From contig OZ246007.1 of the NCBI GenBank assembly GCA_965230515.1, forward strand, positions 930,001 through 994,000: a stretch of DNA of 64,000 bases, written 5' to 3'. Origin of the DNA: JAJFKB01 sp965230515. GTDB taxonomy: Bacteria > Pseudomonadota > Gammaproteobacteria > Pseudomonadales > IMCC2047. Of the stretch, positions 18,893 to 28,160 are shown in pieces. Position 1 is the first letter of the stretch. The number at the start of each line of letters is the position of its first letter. Under the pieces are notes generated by a model, which was not told the origin of the DNA, did not search any database, and saw only the letters and a program-made list of their open reading frames with translations. Position numbers and translations under genes: made by a program.

Positions 18893-20314
18893 TTACTCAC
18901 TTATTTTTAGTGGTAAAAAGATCGGCCGACCATTTCTGACAATACGAACAGGCACTGATTTTCCTGGTTTCAAGTCATCAACCAGCTCCTCAAATTCCCC
19001 AGCAGAACCCGGTTTCTCTCCATCGATCATGGTAATTATATCACCACGCCGCAACCCCGCTTGCGCTGCATCGCCCTGCTCGACCTCAATAATAATCACA
19101 CCCTCTTTGATGCCGGTTTTTGATTGAATGGTATCGGTCAGATCAGCAACCGTCATACCCAGACGATTAACCTTTTCATTGCCAGGTTTCTTTGCTGCCA
19201 ATTGCCCAGGATCATCCGGCAGATCTCCCACCTTAACAGTCAGGGTTTTCATTCGTCCGTTGCGTACCACCTGGACAGGTACTTTGTTACCCGCTTTGGT
19301 ACTGCCCACCACATGGGGCAAATCAACCGACAACTCTATCTCTTTATCCCCAAACTTGGTGATAATGTCTCCCTCACGCAATCCGGCTTCCTCAGCCGGG
19401 CTATCGGGAATAACCTCGGCAACCAGTGCGCCGGCAGCCTTTTTCAAACCAAATGATTCGGCCAGTTCCCGGTTCACTTCCTGAATCACTACACCCAGCC
19501 AGCCACGACTGACATGGCCCTTATCCTTGAGCTGTGCAACCACATCCATCGCTACCTGCATCGGAATCGCAAACGACAAACCCATAAATCCTCCGGAACG
19601 GGTATATATTTGCGAGTTGATACCCACCACTTCACCATCCATATTGATCAGCGGACCGCCTGAATTTCCGGGATTAATTGCAACGTCGGTTTGAATAAAA
19701 GGTACATAGTTATCACTGGGCAGACTGCGGTCAATGGCGCTGACAATACCGGCCGTCACTGAATAGTCAAAGCCAAATGGTGAACCTATCGCCATCACCC
19801 ACTCGCCAACCTCCAGGTCCTCCGAATCGCCCAGTTCGACAACAGGCAAATCCTCTGCATCAATCTTTAGTAGCGCCAAATCAGAGCGCTCATCACCACC
19901 GATCAGTTCCGCTTCCAGTTCACGCCGATCAAACAGACGCACAACAATTCGGTCAGCATCTGCAACCACATGATTGTTGGTCAGAATATAACCATCTTCA
20001 GAGATGATGAAACCGGACCCCAAAGAACGTTTATTTTGATGTCCGGGTCCCTGACGGCGCGGAAACATCTCGTCTCCGAAAAAACGACGGAATAATTCCG
20101 GCATCTGTTGTCTCGGATCCTGACGGTGCGCTGATTTTTTGCTGCCGTTCTGGGCCGTACTGATATTAACCACCGCTGGCTTGAGCTTTTCCACCAGTTC
20201 CGTGAAATCAGGCAACGAAGCGGCATTGGCACCACTTGCGAAGCACAACACGAGGGCTAAAAAGCCCATAATCAACCGATACGCTGAAAAGGATGGGTTT
20301 AATACTGAATGCAT
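18893..20314 (-). CDS. mucD: Periplasmic serine protease MucD/DegP family
   Basis: HtrA-type protease and chaperone for envelope quality control. The 473 residues have a signal peptide ending near ANAA (about residue 31), a trypsin-like domain with His115 (LTNNHVV), Asp145 (ERSDLALLK) and Ser218 (NPGNSGGPL), then two PDZ domains (about 265-360 and 385-470). The catalytic triad is intact. In Pseudomonas mucD follows the algU-muc cluster and precedes lepA; here no algU/muc genes precede it. mucD is preferred over degP on the basis of that synteny. Confidence 0.93.
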   Translation of the reverse strand: MHSVLNPSFSAYRLIMGFLALVLCFASGANAASLPDFTELVEKLKPAVVNISTAQNGSKKSAHRQDPRQQMPELFRRFFGDEMFPRRQGPGHQNKRSLGSGFIISEDGYILTNNHVVADADRIVVRLFDRRELEAELIGGDERSDLALLKIDAEDLPVVELGDSEDLEVGEWVMAIGSPFGFDYSVTAGIVSAIDRSLPSDNYVPFIQTDVAINPGNSGGPLINMDGEVVGINSQIYTRSGGFMGLSFAIPMQVAMDVVAQLKDKGHVSRGWLGVVIQEVNRELAESFGLKKAAGALVAEVIPDSPAEEAGLREGDIITKFGDKEIELSVDLPHVVGSTKAGNKVPVQVVRNGRMKTLTVKVGDLPDDPGQLAAKKPGNEKVNRLGMTVADLTDTIQSKTGIKEGVIIIEVEQGDAAQAGLRRGDIITMIDGEKPGSAGEFEELVDDLKPGKSVPVRIVRNGRPIFLPLKISE

Positions 20315-20445
20315 AGACGCTCCAATGGGTATTAACAGGCCCCTAATACCAGGGCAATTGATTATGTCAAAATTACGAAATACTGAGAGGCCTTAAAAAG
20401 CTTTTAGTTCAATAGCGACATCATTGAATCACCACTTACTGGCGA

Positions 20446-21531
20446 CTATTCGCTATCCGTCGCCGCCACTTTCTTAGGTTTTCGTTTTGGGGTGGGCCAC
20501 GCACTGAGAATCGCTTTGATCAGGGTTGCTAACGGAATTGCGAAAAAAACGCCCCACAAGCCCCATAAACCACCAAAAAAAAGTACCGCAATGATAATCG
20601 CAACCGGGTGCAGGTTCACCACCTCGGAAAACAGGAACGGCACAAGCACATTGCCATCCAGCGTTTGAATAACGCCATAGACAATCATCAGATAGAAGAA
20701 ATCGGATGTCCAGCCCCACTGGAAAGCACTGATTAATGCGACAGGTATGGTAACAACCGCCGCACCAATGTAGGGAATAATGACTGACAATCCCACCAAA
20801 ATACCCAATAGCGCCGCGTAATTAAGCCCCATCAACGAAAAGGCCAGGTAAGAAGCCACCCCGACCAGAAATATCTCGATCACCTTGCCACGAATGTAGT
20901 TTGCAATCTGGTCATTCATCTCTAACCAGATCTGGTTCATCAGTTTTCGTTCTTTGGGCAGCAACCCGGAAAACCAACCCAAAATAACGGTACGGTCCTT
21001 TAGAAAGAAAAACACCAGTATCGGCACCAACACCAGATAAATAATTAGCGCCACCAGATTGGGGATAGTGGATAGCGAGTAGGAAACAACCCACTGCCCT
21101 ATTTGGCCAATTTCCTTGCTGGCTTCCTTAATCCAATCCTTTATCTGTGCTTCAGATACAAACTGCGGATATTTCTCTGGCAAGCCCAGCAGTAACTCCT
21201 GCCCATCGTGAAGCATCCTGGGCAGCTCTGAAAAAAGACTGGACAGCTGATTCCAAATAAGTGGTAACAATATGAAAATAAAGGTAAAAAGGAAACCAAG
21301 AAAAAGCACGAACACCAAAGAAACAGCGACCAGATGGGGGATTTTAAAGCGCTCTAGCTGCGCCACGATACCTTGCATCAGGAACGCCAGCACAAGCCCG
21401 ACGAATACCGGCCCAAGCATTTCGCCAACGGTTAAGACCACCATCAGCATAAACGCCAGAAGCAGAAACAGTATTAACGCTTCTTCGTCAGAGAAATAGC
21501 GATCTACCCAGGTTTTTACAACCTTAATCAT
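20446..21531 (-). CDS. perM: AI-2E family transporter (PerM-like permease)
   Basis: 361-residue polytopic inner-membrane protein with about seven hydrophobic segments: the first pair at about 18-58, another at 64-91 and a hydrophobic cluster at 150-175. The C-terminal signature is IPYIGAAVVTIPVALISAF and LWGVFFAIPLATLIKAI. The family includes putative autoinducer exporters and sodium/proton antiporters, so the substrate cannot be told. It lies 33 bp downstream of tusA, the same neighbourhood as in Pseudomonas. Confidence 0.88.
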   Translation of the reverse strand: MIKVVKTWVDRYFSDEEALILFLLLAFMLMVVLTVGEMLGPVFVGLVLAFLMQGIVAQLERFKIPHLVAVSLVFVLFLGFLFTFIFILLPLIWNQLSSLFSELPRMLHDGQELLLGLPEKYPQFVSEAQIKDWIKEASKEIGQIGQWVVSYSLSTIPNLVALIIYLVLVPILVFFFLKDRTVILGWFSGLLPKERKLMNQIWLEMNDQIANYIRGKVIEIFLVGVASYLAFSLMGLNYAALLGILVGLSVIIPYIGAAVVTIPVALISAFQWGWTSDFFYLMIVYGVIQTLDGNVLVPFLFSEVVNLHPVAIIIAVLFFGGLWGLWGVFFAIPLATLIKAILSAWPTPKRKPKKVAATDSE

Positions 21532-21564
21532 GGTTGCTCCATATCGTGTGCGTCAAACGCTGAC

Positions 21565-21798
21565 TCAAATATTCTTTTTGATAATGTAGGTATAGCGCTC
21601 ACCTTCCTTAAACATGTCTATCATTTCATGGCAGCTCTGCTCAACAAATACCTTAAAATCCCGCTCCGAACCCGGGTCAGTCGCCAGGACCTTCAGCACC
21701 TCTCCGGCCTGCATCTCATTGAGCGCCTTCTTTGCCTTAAGCAGAGGAAGCGGACAACGCAGATTCATTGCATCCAGCTCCCGGTTTATCTCCAACAC
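21565..21798 (-). CDS. tusA: Sulfur-carrier protein TusA
   Basis: 77-residue sulfurtransferase that accepts persulfide sulfur from IscS for tRNA thiolation and molybdopterin synthesis. The catalytic cysteine sits in the invariant LRCPLPLLKAKKAL motif (Cys about 14), and the rest follows the family (GEVLKVLATDPGSERDF). It is divergent from bepA with about 206 bp between them and is followed by perM. Confidence 0.94.
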   Translation of the reverse strand: MLEINRELDAMNLRCPLPLLKAKKALNEMQAGEVLKVLATDPGSERDFKVFVEQSCHEMIDMFKEGERYTYIIKKNI

Positions 21799-22004
21799 CT
21801 GCTGTTACTCCTTGATAGTTCTCTAATGCGCAAGCATACAATAATTCTCTGGAATGCTATAGCATATGATGCGATTATGGAACGAGATACCGGTTTCACC
21901 GGCAGAAGATTGAAACGATCTTTCACAGACACTGTCACATTAGCGTTGCAATACCGGCACGCAGGCCAAAACGTCACAAAACAAACGGGAAGCATGGCTT
22001 AATA

Positions 22005-23462
22005 ATGACACTTTTTTTCCGGCAACACAGCATTAAGTTAATCAGTTGGCTACTCCTTTTACTCGCGCCCATCATTTCAGCCAATGTCGACAACCTTCCC
22101 TCGCTCGGAGATGCATCCTCCGCAACGGTTTCCCCCGAAAAAGAACACCGCCTTGGGCGCGCATGGCTAAAGGCATTGCGCAGCCGAACTCCCATCTTGT
22201 CAGACCCTTTGGTTCATGACTATGTTGAATATTTACTCTACCGGCTCGCCGAACATAGTGAACTCTCGGACCGAAGGCTCGAGTTGGTCGTCATTAAAAG
22301 TCCGGCGTTAAACGCATTCGCCGTACCCGGAGGTATCGTCGGGGTCAATGCAGGGCTTTTTATCAGCGCACACTCTGAACAGGAATTCGCTTCGGTCGTC
22401 GCACACGAACTCGCGCACCTGAGCCAAAGACATTATTCACGTAATGTGGAAGAGGCCAGGCGCAAGCAGATTCCCAGCATGGCAGCGTTATTGGCCAGCG
22501 TGGTGATCGCTGCTGCGGCCGGAGGCGAAGCCGGCATGGCTGCCATAACAGCGACCCAGGCAGCAATACTTGAAGGACAGCTTCGTTTTAGCCGTCAAAA
22601 CGAGCAGGAAGCAGATCGGATCGGTTTAAAAACACTGGTCAACGCCGGCATGAACCCGAACGCAATGGCAAGCATGTTCGAACGTATGCTGGCATCGCAA
22701 AGACTGCTGGGCTCCCGCCCACCGGAATTTTTACTGACGCACCCGGTGACAGAATCCAGGGTATCGGATGCACGCAGTCGGGCAGCACAACTCGGCCCAG
22801 GTACTTATCAGGAGAGCATCGAGTATTACCTGATGAAAAATCGTATACTCCTTAAGTTCAGTGAATCCCCTGTACAGTCAGTAAAACTGTTTGAAGGCGA
22901 ACTGGACAATCCTAATACGCTGATTGCAGATGCTGCTCGCTATGGCCTTGCCCTTGCACACAAGGCCGCCAATCAACCTGAAAAAGCCAACCAGACCCTC
23001 GCTCCATTGCTGAATAAAAACCCGAACCGTATCAGTTATCTAGTGGCTTATGCCGAGATTAATCTTCAACCTGAAAAGCTGGGTGAGGTGGAACAACTGC
23101 TAAAGAAACATCTTGAGATTTCACCAAGCAACCATCCGCTCAGTGTCACCTTAGCGAAAAACCTTAATCTACAACAGAAATACAAGGAGTCCGAAGCTCT
23201 GTTATTGAAACTTAGCAAGAATCGTCCGAACGACCCGAACATATGGTATGAACTCGCTGAAATTCATGGGCTCAGCGGTAACATACTGGGTGTACACCAG
23301 GCCAGAGCAGAGTATTTTATTTTGACCGGAAATATGGATCGGGCCACCGAGCAGCTTGAATTCGCCAGAATAAAAGCAGGCGGGAATTATCAACTTACGG
23401 CCAAGATTGATCAACGTATTCGCGATGTACAAAACTATAAACTGGAATTAAAAAACTTCTAG
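22005..23462 (+). CDS. bepA: M48 family metalloprotease/chaperone BepA
   Basis: Periplasmic zinc protease that helps assemble or degrade stalled LptD and other outer-membrane proteins. The 485 residues begin with a signal peptide (about 1-26). The HELAH zinc site is at 134-138 with the third ligand region NEQEADRIGLKTL, and the C-terminal half from about 305 is TPR repeats (PEKANQTLAPLLNKNPNRISYLVAYAEINL-like units). The start is the ATG at 22005, preceded by a distant GGGAAG. Transcribed away from tusA-perM and convergent with nadA, from which it is 16 bp away. Confidence 0.92.
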   Translation: MTLFFRQHSIKLISWLLLLLAPIISANVDNLPSLGDASSATVSPEKEHRLGRAWLKALRSRTPILSDPLVHDYVEYLLYRLAEHSELSDRRLELVVIKSPALNAFAVPGGIVGVNAGLFISAHSEQEFASVVAHELAHLSQRHYSRNVEEARRKQIPSMAALLASVVIAAAAGGEAGMAAITATQAAILEGQLRFSRQNEQEADRIGLKTLVNAGMNPNAMASMFERMLASQRLLGSRPPEFLLTHPVTESRVSDARSRAAQLGPGTYQESIEYYLMKNRILLKFSESPVQSVKLFEGELDNPNTLIADAARYGLALAHKAANQPEKANQTLAPLLNKNPNRISYLVAYAEINLQPEKLGEVEQLLKKHLEISPSNHPLSVTLAKNLNLQQKYKESEALLLKLSKNRPNDPNIWYELAEIHGLSGNILGVHQARAEYFILTGNMDRATEQLEFARIKAGGNYQLTAKIDQRIRDVQNYKLELKNF

Positions 23463-23478
23463 GGTATCACTGCGCTAT

Positions 23479-24549
23479 TTAAGCTCTACCAACAACTGAG
23501 TCCCGCTGCCGAATCTCCTCGGCAAAGCTCAGCATACGCTGCAAGGGAATCATTGCCTGTTCTGCCAACTTCGGGTCAATCAGCACTTCATTCACCCCTT
23601 GCTCAAGCGTTTGCTTGAGGTTTTCCAGACCGTTCATCGCCATCCAGGGACAGTGTGCACAGCTCACGCAAGTCGCCCCTTTTCCGCCAGTCGGCGCATC
23701 AATAAAGGTCTTTTGTGGCGCCATCTGATGCATTTTGTAAAAAATACCGCGGTCAGTTGCCACTATAAACATTTTATGAGGCAGCTCCTGCGCCGCCTTA
23801 ATCAATTGACTGGTTGAACCCACCGCATCGGCCACATCAATCACCGCAGCCGGTGATTCCGGATGAACCAGCACTCCCGCATCCGGGTACAGGGCTTTAA
23901 GATCCAACACGCCTTTTGCCTTGAACTCCTCATGCACGATACAGGCACTGTCCCACATCAGCATTTCTGCACCTGTTTGTTGCTGTATATAGTTACCCAG
24001 GTGCTTGTCCGGCGCCCAGATAATCTTCTTCCCCTCAGCTGCCAGGTGCTCTGCCACATCCAATGCAATACTGGAAGTCACCACCCAGTCTGCACGCGCC
24101 TTAACTGCTGCCGATGTATTGGCATAGACCACTACAGTGTGATCCGGGTGCTCATCACAAAAGGGGGCAAACTCTTCAATCGGGCATCCCAGATCAAGCG
24201 AACAGGTGGCTTCAAGGGTTGGCATCAAAACCCGTTTTTCAGGGTTTAGAATCTTAGCCGTTTCACCCATGAACTTAACTCCAGCCACCACCAACGTCGA
24301 TGCCGAGTGTCGATTACCAAAACGAGCCATTTCCAGTGAGTCGGACACACAACCGCCAGTCTCCTCCGCCAACTCCTGTAACATCGGGTCGGTGTAATAA
24401 TGCGCCACCAACACCGCATCTTCACGCTTGAGTAATTGCTTGATTTCCTGCTTATAGTTGGCAGCCTCACCCAGATTCATCGCTTTCGCTTCATTGACCT
24501 GTGCCAAATGAATTTGAGTAGCCAGTTGTTCCTGTACTTGCTGTGACAT
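23479..24549 (-). CDS. nadA: Quinolinate synthase A
   Basis: [4Fe-4S] enzyme that condenses iminoaspartate with dihydroxyacetone phosphate to quinolinate in NAD synthesis. At 356 residues it is full length. Cluster cysteines are visible in CSLDLGCPIEEF and CVSCAHCPWMAMN. Substrate-binding elements include AHYYTDPMLQELAEETGG and MGETAKILNPEKRVLMP. Its start faces the cytochrome c' gene across a 224 bp promoter region. Confidence 0.97.
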   Translation of the reverse strand: MSQQVQEQLATQIHLAQVNEAKAMNLGEAANYKQEIKQLLKREDAVLVAHYYTDPMLQELAEETGGCVSDSLEMARFGNRHSASTLVVAGVKFMGETAKILNPEKRVLMPTLEATCSLDLGCPIEEFAPFCDEHPDHTVVVYANTSAAVKARADWVVTSSIALDVAEHLAAEGKKIIWAPDKHLGNYIQQQTGAEMLMWDSACIVHEEFKAKGVLDLKALYPDAGVLVHPESPAAVIDVADAVGSTSQLIKAAQELPHKMFIVATDRGIFYKMHQMAPQKTFIDAPTGGKGATCVSCAHCPWMAMNGLENLKQTLEQGVNEVLIDPKLAEQAMIPLQRMLSFAEEIRQRDSVVGRA

Positions 24550-24716
24550 CTATATATTCTTTTACTATCTGATGTGCTGCCAATTTCTCAACAACAATCA
24601 GGGTTTAATAAAAAGGGGTTGAACTCCATTCTAAAGTATTCATAAAAGCTTGTCATAAATTGATCATGATTCGGGGCTTCAGTTCGAACGAAATCCAACT
24701 CTTTAGATGACCGCGC

Positions 24717-24744
24717 TTGAGTTAAGACAGGCAGTCTTTATAAT
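24717..24744 (+). promoter_or_regulatory. Sigma-70-type promoter for the cytochrome c'-b561 pair
   Basis: TTGAGT and a perfect TATAAT are separated by 16 bp, 29 bp upstream of the cytochrome c' start codon. An AGGAG ribosome-binding site follows, six nt before the ATG. Confidence 0.6.
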
Positions 24745-24773
24745 CCATACACTTAACAGAACAGGAGTACATT

Positions 24774-25250
24774 ATGATAAAAATGATAAGATTGATCGGA
24801 ACAGTGTTTACCTTGACTCTCGCCTTATCCTCCTATGCCGACAAAGACAAAGATGATCCAAACCTTGATCTCATTGAGGCACGAAAAGGGGAAATGACAC
24901 TCAGATCCTTTTACCTTGGGCCGCTGGTAGGTATGGCAAAAGGCGAACTTCCCTACGATGCTGAACTGGCGACCAACCTGGCCAGTGATCTTAAACTGTT
25001 AGGCAGTCTGGACATGGGTAGAGCCTGGGCACCAGATACCGATAAGACGAAATACCCGGATGAAACAACGGCACTGGGGAAAATCTGGTCAACTTACCCG
25101 GAAATTGCCGAATACGGAGAAAAATACGATACTGCCGTTGACGCCCTGGCAAATTCGGCTGGCAAAGGGTTAAACCAGCTACGTGCCAACATTGGCGATG
25201 TCGGTGACTCCTGCAAAGGCTGCCACGACGAATTTCGCGACAAGCACTAG
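24774..25250 (+). CDS. Cytochrome c' (class II c-type cytochrome)
   Basis: 158 residues with a signal peptide ending near SSYA (about residue 22) and a single heme-binding motif SCKGCHDEFR close to the C-terminus, the class II arrangement (four-helix bundle, heme at the end). The aromatic GRAWAPD and GKIWSTYPEI segments fit c'/c556 family members. Exported and heme-loaded in the periplasm. Paired with a cytochrome b561 gene 6 bp downstream, it probably takes electrons from the quinone pool through that partner; c' proteins also bind NO. The start is fixed by AGGAG six nt upstream. Confidence 0.88.
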   Translation: MIKMIRLIGTVFTLTLALSSYADKDKDDPNLDLIEARKGEMTLRSFYLGPLVGMAKGELPYDAELATNLASDLKLLGSLDMGRAWAPDTDKTKYPDETTALGKIWSTYPEIAEYGEKYDTAVDALANSAGKGLNQLRANIGDVGDSCKGCHDEFRDKH

Positions 25251-25256
25251 TTTATT

Positions 25257-25853
25257 TTGCAACAATATTCTCTCAAAAAAATCTGGGATCCAGTGACACG
25301 ACTGTGGCACTGGATTCTGGCGCTGGTGGTATCAGCAGGATGGTATTTTGGTGAGTTTATGTCATTCACCTCCGTCAAATGGCATTTCTACTGTGGGTAT
25401 ACCATATTGGGTTTAATGGTGATTCGACTGGCTTGGGGGTTGATTGGACCCAAGCCGATTCGATTACGGTCGCTGATACCCTCTGGGTCAACGCTCAAAG
25501 CCTATCTGGCAACGCTAGGGCAGCGCTCGCCAAGTGGCACTCCAGGCCATAACCCCCTCGGTTCGCTATCAGTAATTGCATTTTTATTGTTGTTAACCGC
25601 ACAGGCCGTATCAGGATTGTTTCTTGAATCCGAAGATTATTTTGAAACGGCCCCCCTGTACCATATGGTTTCCGATAGCATGGTCGGGCGCTTAGCCTGG
25701 TGGCATCAGTTGTTGTCAAAGTGTATTTTGGCTCTGACACTGCTGCATGTAATGGCAATTCTCTATTACTGGATCTGGAAGCGAGAAAACCTGATCAAGC
25801 CGATGATTACCGGCTGGAAGTGGGTGCGAAACCGGTCGGATAAGATTGACTGA
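25257..25853 (+). CDS. Cytochrome b561 domain protein
   Basis: 198 residues, four transmembrane helices, with histidines placed as expected for two b hemes: RLWHWIL (helix 1), KWHFYCGY (helix 2), and WWHQLLSK and LTLLHVMAI in helices 3-4. The motif IWDPVTRLWHW is typical of the Ni-Fe hydrogenase/cytochrome b561 family. The only plausible start is TTG at 25257 (or ATT one codon earlier), since the next in-frame ATG is inside the second helix region. It is in the same frame as the upstream cytochrome c' gene, separated only by TAG and two codons. Its stop codon is the first triplet of repeat copy A. Confidence 0.88.
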   Translation: MQQYSLKKIWDPVTRLWHWILALVVSAGWYFGEFMSFTSVKWHFYCGYTILGLMVIRLAWGLIGPKPIRLRSLIPSGSTLKAYLATLGQRSPSGTPGHNPLGSLSVIAFLLLLTAQAVSGLFLESEDYFETAPLYHMVSDSMVGRLAWWHQLLSKCILALTLLHVMAILYYWIWKRENLIKPMITGWKWVRNRSDKID

Positions 25854-25958
25854 ATCAAACCTGCTTTTAGTTTTTGGCTAAGGATACTCAATAGGAAAAG
25901 GGCTGCAAGACAAATGGCTACACGCTGACCCACTGTGAGTGAAATGGAATTATCAATC
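25851..25958. repeat. 108-bp direct repeat, copy A (left edge of island)
   Basis: Matches 28588-28696 with three substitutions and one single-base indel over about 108 bp. It begins at the TGA stop of the cytochrome b561 gene. Both copies preserve an open frame on the minus strand, but nothing suggests it is a gene. The sequences diverge completely at both edges, so the pair looks like duplicated or att-type boundaries of the island between them. Confidence 0.85.
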
Positions 25959-25981
25959 ATTAATTAATCCGGGCTCACAAT

Positions 25982-26003
25982 TATACCCCCACATATACCC
26001 CCA
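25982..26003. repeat. Tandem TATACCCCCA sites, possible integrase arm-type sites
   Basis: Two 10-bp copies of TATACCCCCA with a 12-bp period lie 24 bp inside repeat copy A. Short phased C-rich repeats of this sort flank the attachment sites of many tyrosine-integrase islands. No integrase gene remains. Otherwise 26004-26167 holds only a small hairpin (GAGACT/AGTCTC, 26088-26104). Confidence 0.35.
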
Positions 26004-26167
26004 GAAATTTATCACTGGTTCGGTTTATCTATCTAGATTATACACTGTACAAAGTAAGGACTCGTTGAGATTCGTGCTTTTAGGTTTGAGACTACAATAG
26101 TCTCTTTGATTCCCTTATTACTCCTTCGCTATCACCGGTAATGAGATCCCCATTCGGAAAAATTAGG

Positions 26168-26506
26168 CTATAGGGAAGTGGCTGCGTCGTAGCTAACCGC
26201 TTCGCAGATCCCCTCTGCATCGTTAAAGTCGTTCTTATTGCTTTTGACATAAGGCTTTACAAACTGAGGACTTATCAGCCGTACTTCATGGCCAAGCTTG
26301 CTAATCTCCCGAGCCCAATAGTGCGACCCGCCACAGGCCTCCATACCAACCATGCATGGCTCCAGGCTAGCCAAGCAGGAGAGCAGCTGTTTGCGGCTCA
26401 GCCTTTTCTTCAAGGCTGGATGTCCTGCCTTGCCGGTGCCACACATGTGAAACATATTCTTGCCCAAGTCGATTCCCAAGTACGCTAAATTATTGATGGT
26501 ATTCAT
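26168..26506 (-). pseudogene. IS110-family transposase, truncated (N-terminal domain only)
   Basis: 112 residues from the ATG at 26506. The RuvC-like DEDD domain is recognisable: YLGIDLGKN (first Asp), VGMEACGG (Glu) and KNDFNDAEGICEA (last Asp residues). Homology ends after ICEAVS and the frame runs into unrelated SYDAATSL before a stop. The Tnp_20 half with the catalytic serine, about 200 residues, is missing, so the gene is dead. It is clearly a different subgroup from the intact element at 55.5 kb. The original element probably extended to about 26610, next to the hipA stop. Confidence 0.85.
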
Positions 26507-26614
26507 CTCATAACTCCCTCTTTTGTGGTTGCCCCCACTAGTTTGAACTGTCAAAGTGGCGCTGAGAAGAGGGATGGGGCCATTCCATTACTTGGGATAA
26601 AGTGGCACCTCCTT

Positions 26615-27865
26615 CTATTCGTTGATCGTGCGCTCACATTGTTTGGTTACAACCTGTACAATCCTTTGCAGTGCCGCATATTCGCCATAAAGATTTTCAA
26701 AGTTTTTCCTTACTGGCTGTAGGTTCTCAAGCAGCCCGTTAGCAACATTCAGAACTTGACCCCGGAGGAACTGAGGACGCAATCCACACTGATTTGCCAG
26801 TGCGTCCCAATGCTTCAGGGTTACAACTCCCGGATTTCTTTCATCGCCAACGGAAAAAGCCAGATGGTAATCAATACGTTCTATAGCGCGGGTGCAAACG
26901 AGGTCATAAAAAGGTGCTAAGCGGATTTCACCATTGGCCTGATGCAGCAGAGAAAGGTTTTTGGCATGGCCATCTGAGTTGCCTGCCAAGACGTTGAAGG
27001 CTTGCCAGCGAAGTAAATGCTGCACGTCGTTGGCAGGGTCGGTGGAAACATCCTGAACCAGCTGATAACAGTCCGCAAATGTCGGACCACCATCCTCCTG
27101 ATACTTGCGCTCGTACCCGAAGCCCAGCGCCTGACAAAAATCTTCCTGATGCAACCTCACAATCTGGCCGTTTTCTAGCGGGTGTCGATCATAACGCTCA
27201 ATCAACGCATAGTGTGAGTCGGCTAATGAGCGCAGCTGTATGTCGACCACTGGCAGGTCGATGGCATCAGCCAGCAGGGTGGTAAAGGTCTCGTAGGCGG
27301 GTAGATGACGATAATCTGATAGTTCGAATTTCAGGATGTGGCTGGAGGGAGACTCCTTCTTGGGTAGCCAGTAATCGTCGTTTTTCAACAGAACAGGGCA
27401 TTTGTCCTGGGCTCCGGCTAAGGACAACCGCGGGCGTTCATTGGCAGTCCAGGTATAGACCAGACCACGTCGGGCAACCAGGTTGGCGAGCTCTTCGTCC
27501 GAAATCTTGTGGTACGCGTGCGACCTTTTGGGTTGATGCTCTGCCCGTAATATAGAAAGCGCGCCCGCGCATTCGCCGCCTATGGCTCGGAGCAAGTCAA
27601 AGTCGGTATTAGCGATTTTGAGGTCGCGAACTATCTGATCGCGTACACCACCTTCTGGCAGCAGGTTGGCGAAAAAGCGATGAGCAAGGCCTTCTTCAGG
27701 GGTAAATTCTTTTTCCCGCAAAGGCAGGGCATGGGAAACGGCAAATTCACCTTGTGCCAGCCATCCCTCTTCGTAACGAAAGCCGATCAGTCCCTGGGGG
27801 TTTCGCCACAGGTAGCCGACGAGTCGTTGATCGCTCCAGACATTGAGGCCATCGGGGTCAAGCAT
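26615..27865 (-). CDS. hipA: HipA-type serine/threonine kinase toxin
   Basis: 416 residues in the two-domain HipA fold. The N-terminal part has GFRYEEGWL; the kinase has the P-loop-like SLAGAQDKCPVLL with an autophosphorylatable serine, the catalytic NSDGHAKNLSL (Asp and Asn) and the metal-binding APFYDLVCT. HipA of E. coli phosphorylates glutamyl-tRNA synthetase and induces persistence; the target here is unknown. I take the ATG at 27865, which follows GGAGG by 5 nt and overlaps hipB by 8 bp, the usual antitoxin-first coupling. All catalytic motifs look intact. It lies inside the repeat-flanked island. Confidence 0.9.
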   Translation of the reverse strand: MLDPDGLNVWSDQRLVGYLWRNPQGLIGFRYEEGWLAQGEFAVSHALPLREKEFTPEEGLAHRFFANLLPEGGVRDQIVRDLKIANTDFDLLRAIGGECAGALSILRAEHQPKRSHAYHKISDEELANLVARRGLVYTWTANERPRLSLAGAQDKCPVLLKNDDYWLPKKESPSSHILKFELSDYRHLPAYETFTTLLADAIDLPVVDIQLRSLADSHYALIERYDRHPLENGQIVRLHQEDFCQALGFGYERKYQEDGGPTFADCYQLVQDVSTDPANDVQHLLRWQAFNVLAGNSDGHAKNLSLLHQANGEIRLAPFYDLVCTRAIERIDYHLAFSVGDERNPGVVTLKHWDALANQCGLRPQFLRGQVLNVANGLLENLQPVRKNFENLYGEYAALQRIVQVVTKQCERTINE

Positions 27866-28142
27866 GGCGTCCTCCATTCTTTTTTGATGGCGGTCTGGAT
27901 GGCGTGCCCCCACGGGGCTGAACCACTACCTCCAGCCCCAATGTGCGTAGTGCTTGCAACACTTTGCCAAGCTCTGCGGTTTCTTTGCCCCGCTCAAATT
28001 CAGATAGAAAGCGGGTACTCAGGTTGCCCAAACCGGAAATCGTTTCCAGTGTCAGCTTCCGTTGTTTTCGGTGAGCACGCACAAGCTTGCCGAGATCTTC
28101 AGCCGATAGAACCGCACCGTATTGCACCTGATCGTTGCTCAT
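27858..28142 (-). CDS. hipB: HipB-type HTH antitoxin
   Basis: 94 residues with an Xre/Cro helix-turn-helix: LGKLVRAHRKQRKLTLETIS, then LSTRFLSEFERGKETAELGKVLQAL, followed by EVVVQPRGG and a basic tail (PPSKKNGGRHA). It should neutralise HipA and repress the operon by binding the palindromes just upstream. The start ATG follows AGGTGA. Its 3' end overlaps hipA by 8 bp. Confidence 0.9.
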   Translation of the reverse strand: MSNDQVQYGAVLSAEDLGKLVRAHRKQRKLTLETISGLGNLSTRFLSEFERGKETAELGKVLQALRTLGLEVVVQPRGGTPSRPPSKKNGGRHA

Positions 28143-28160
28143 ATTTCACCTGTCAAAATA

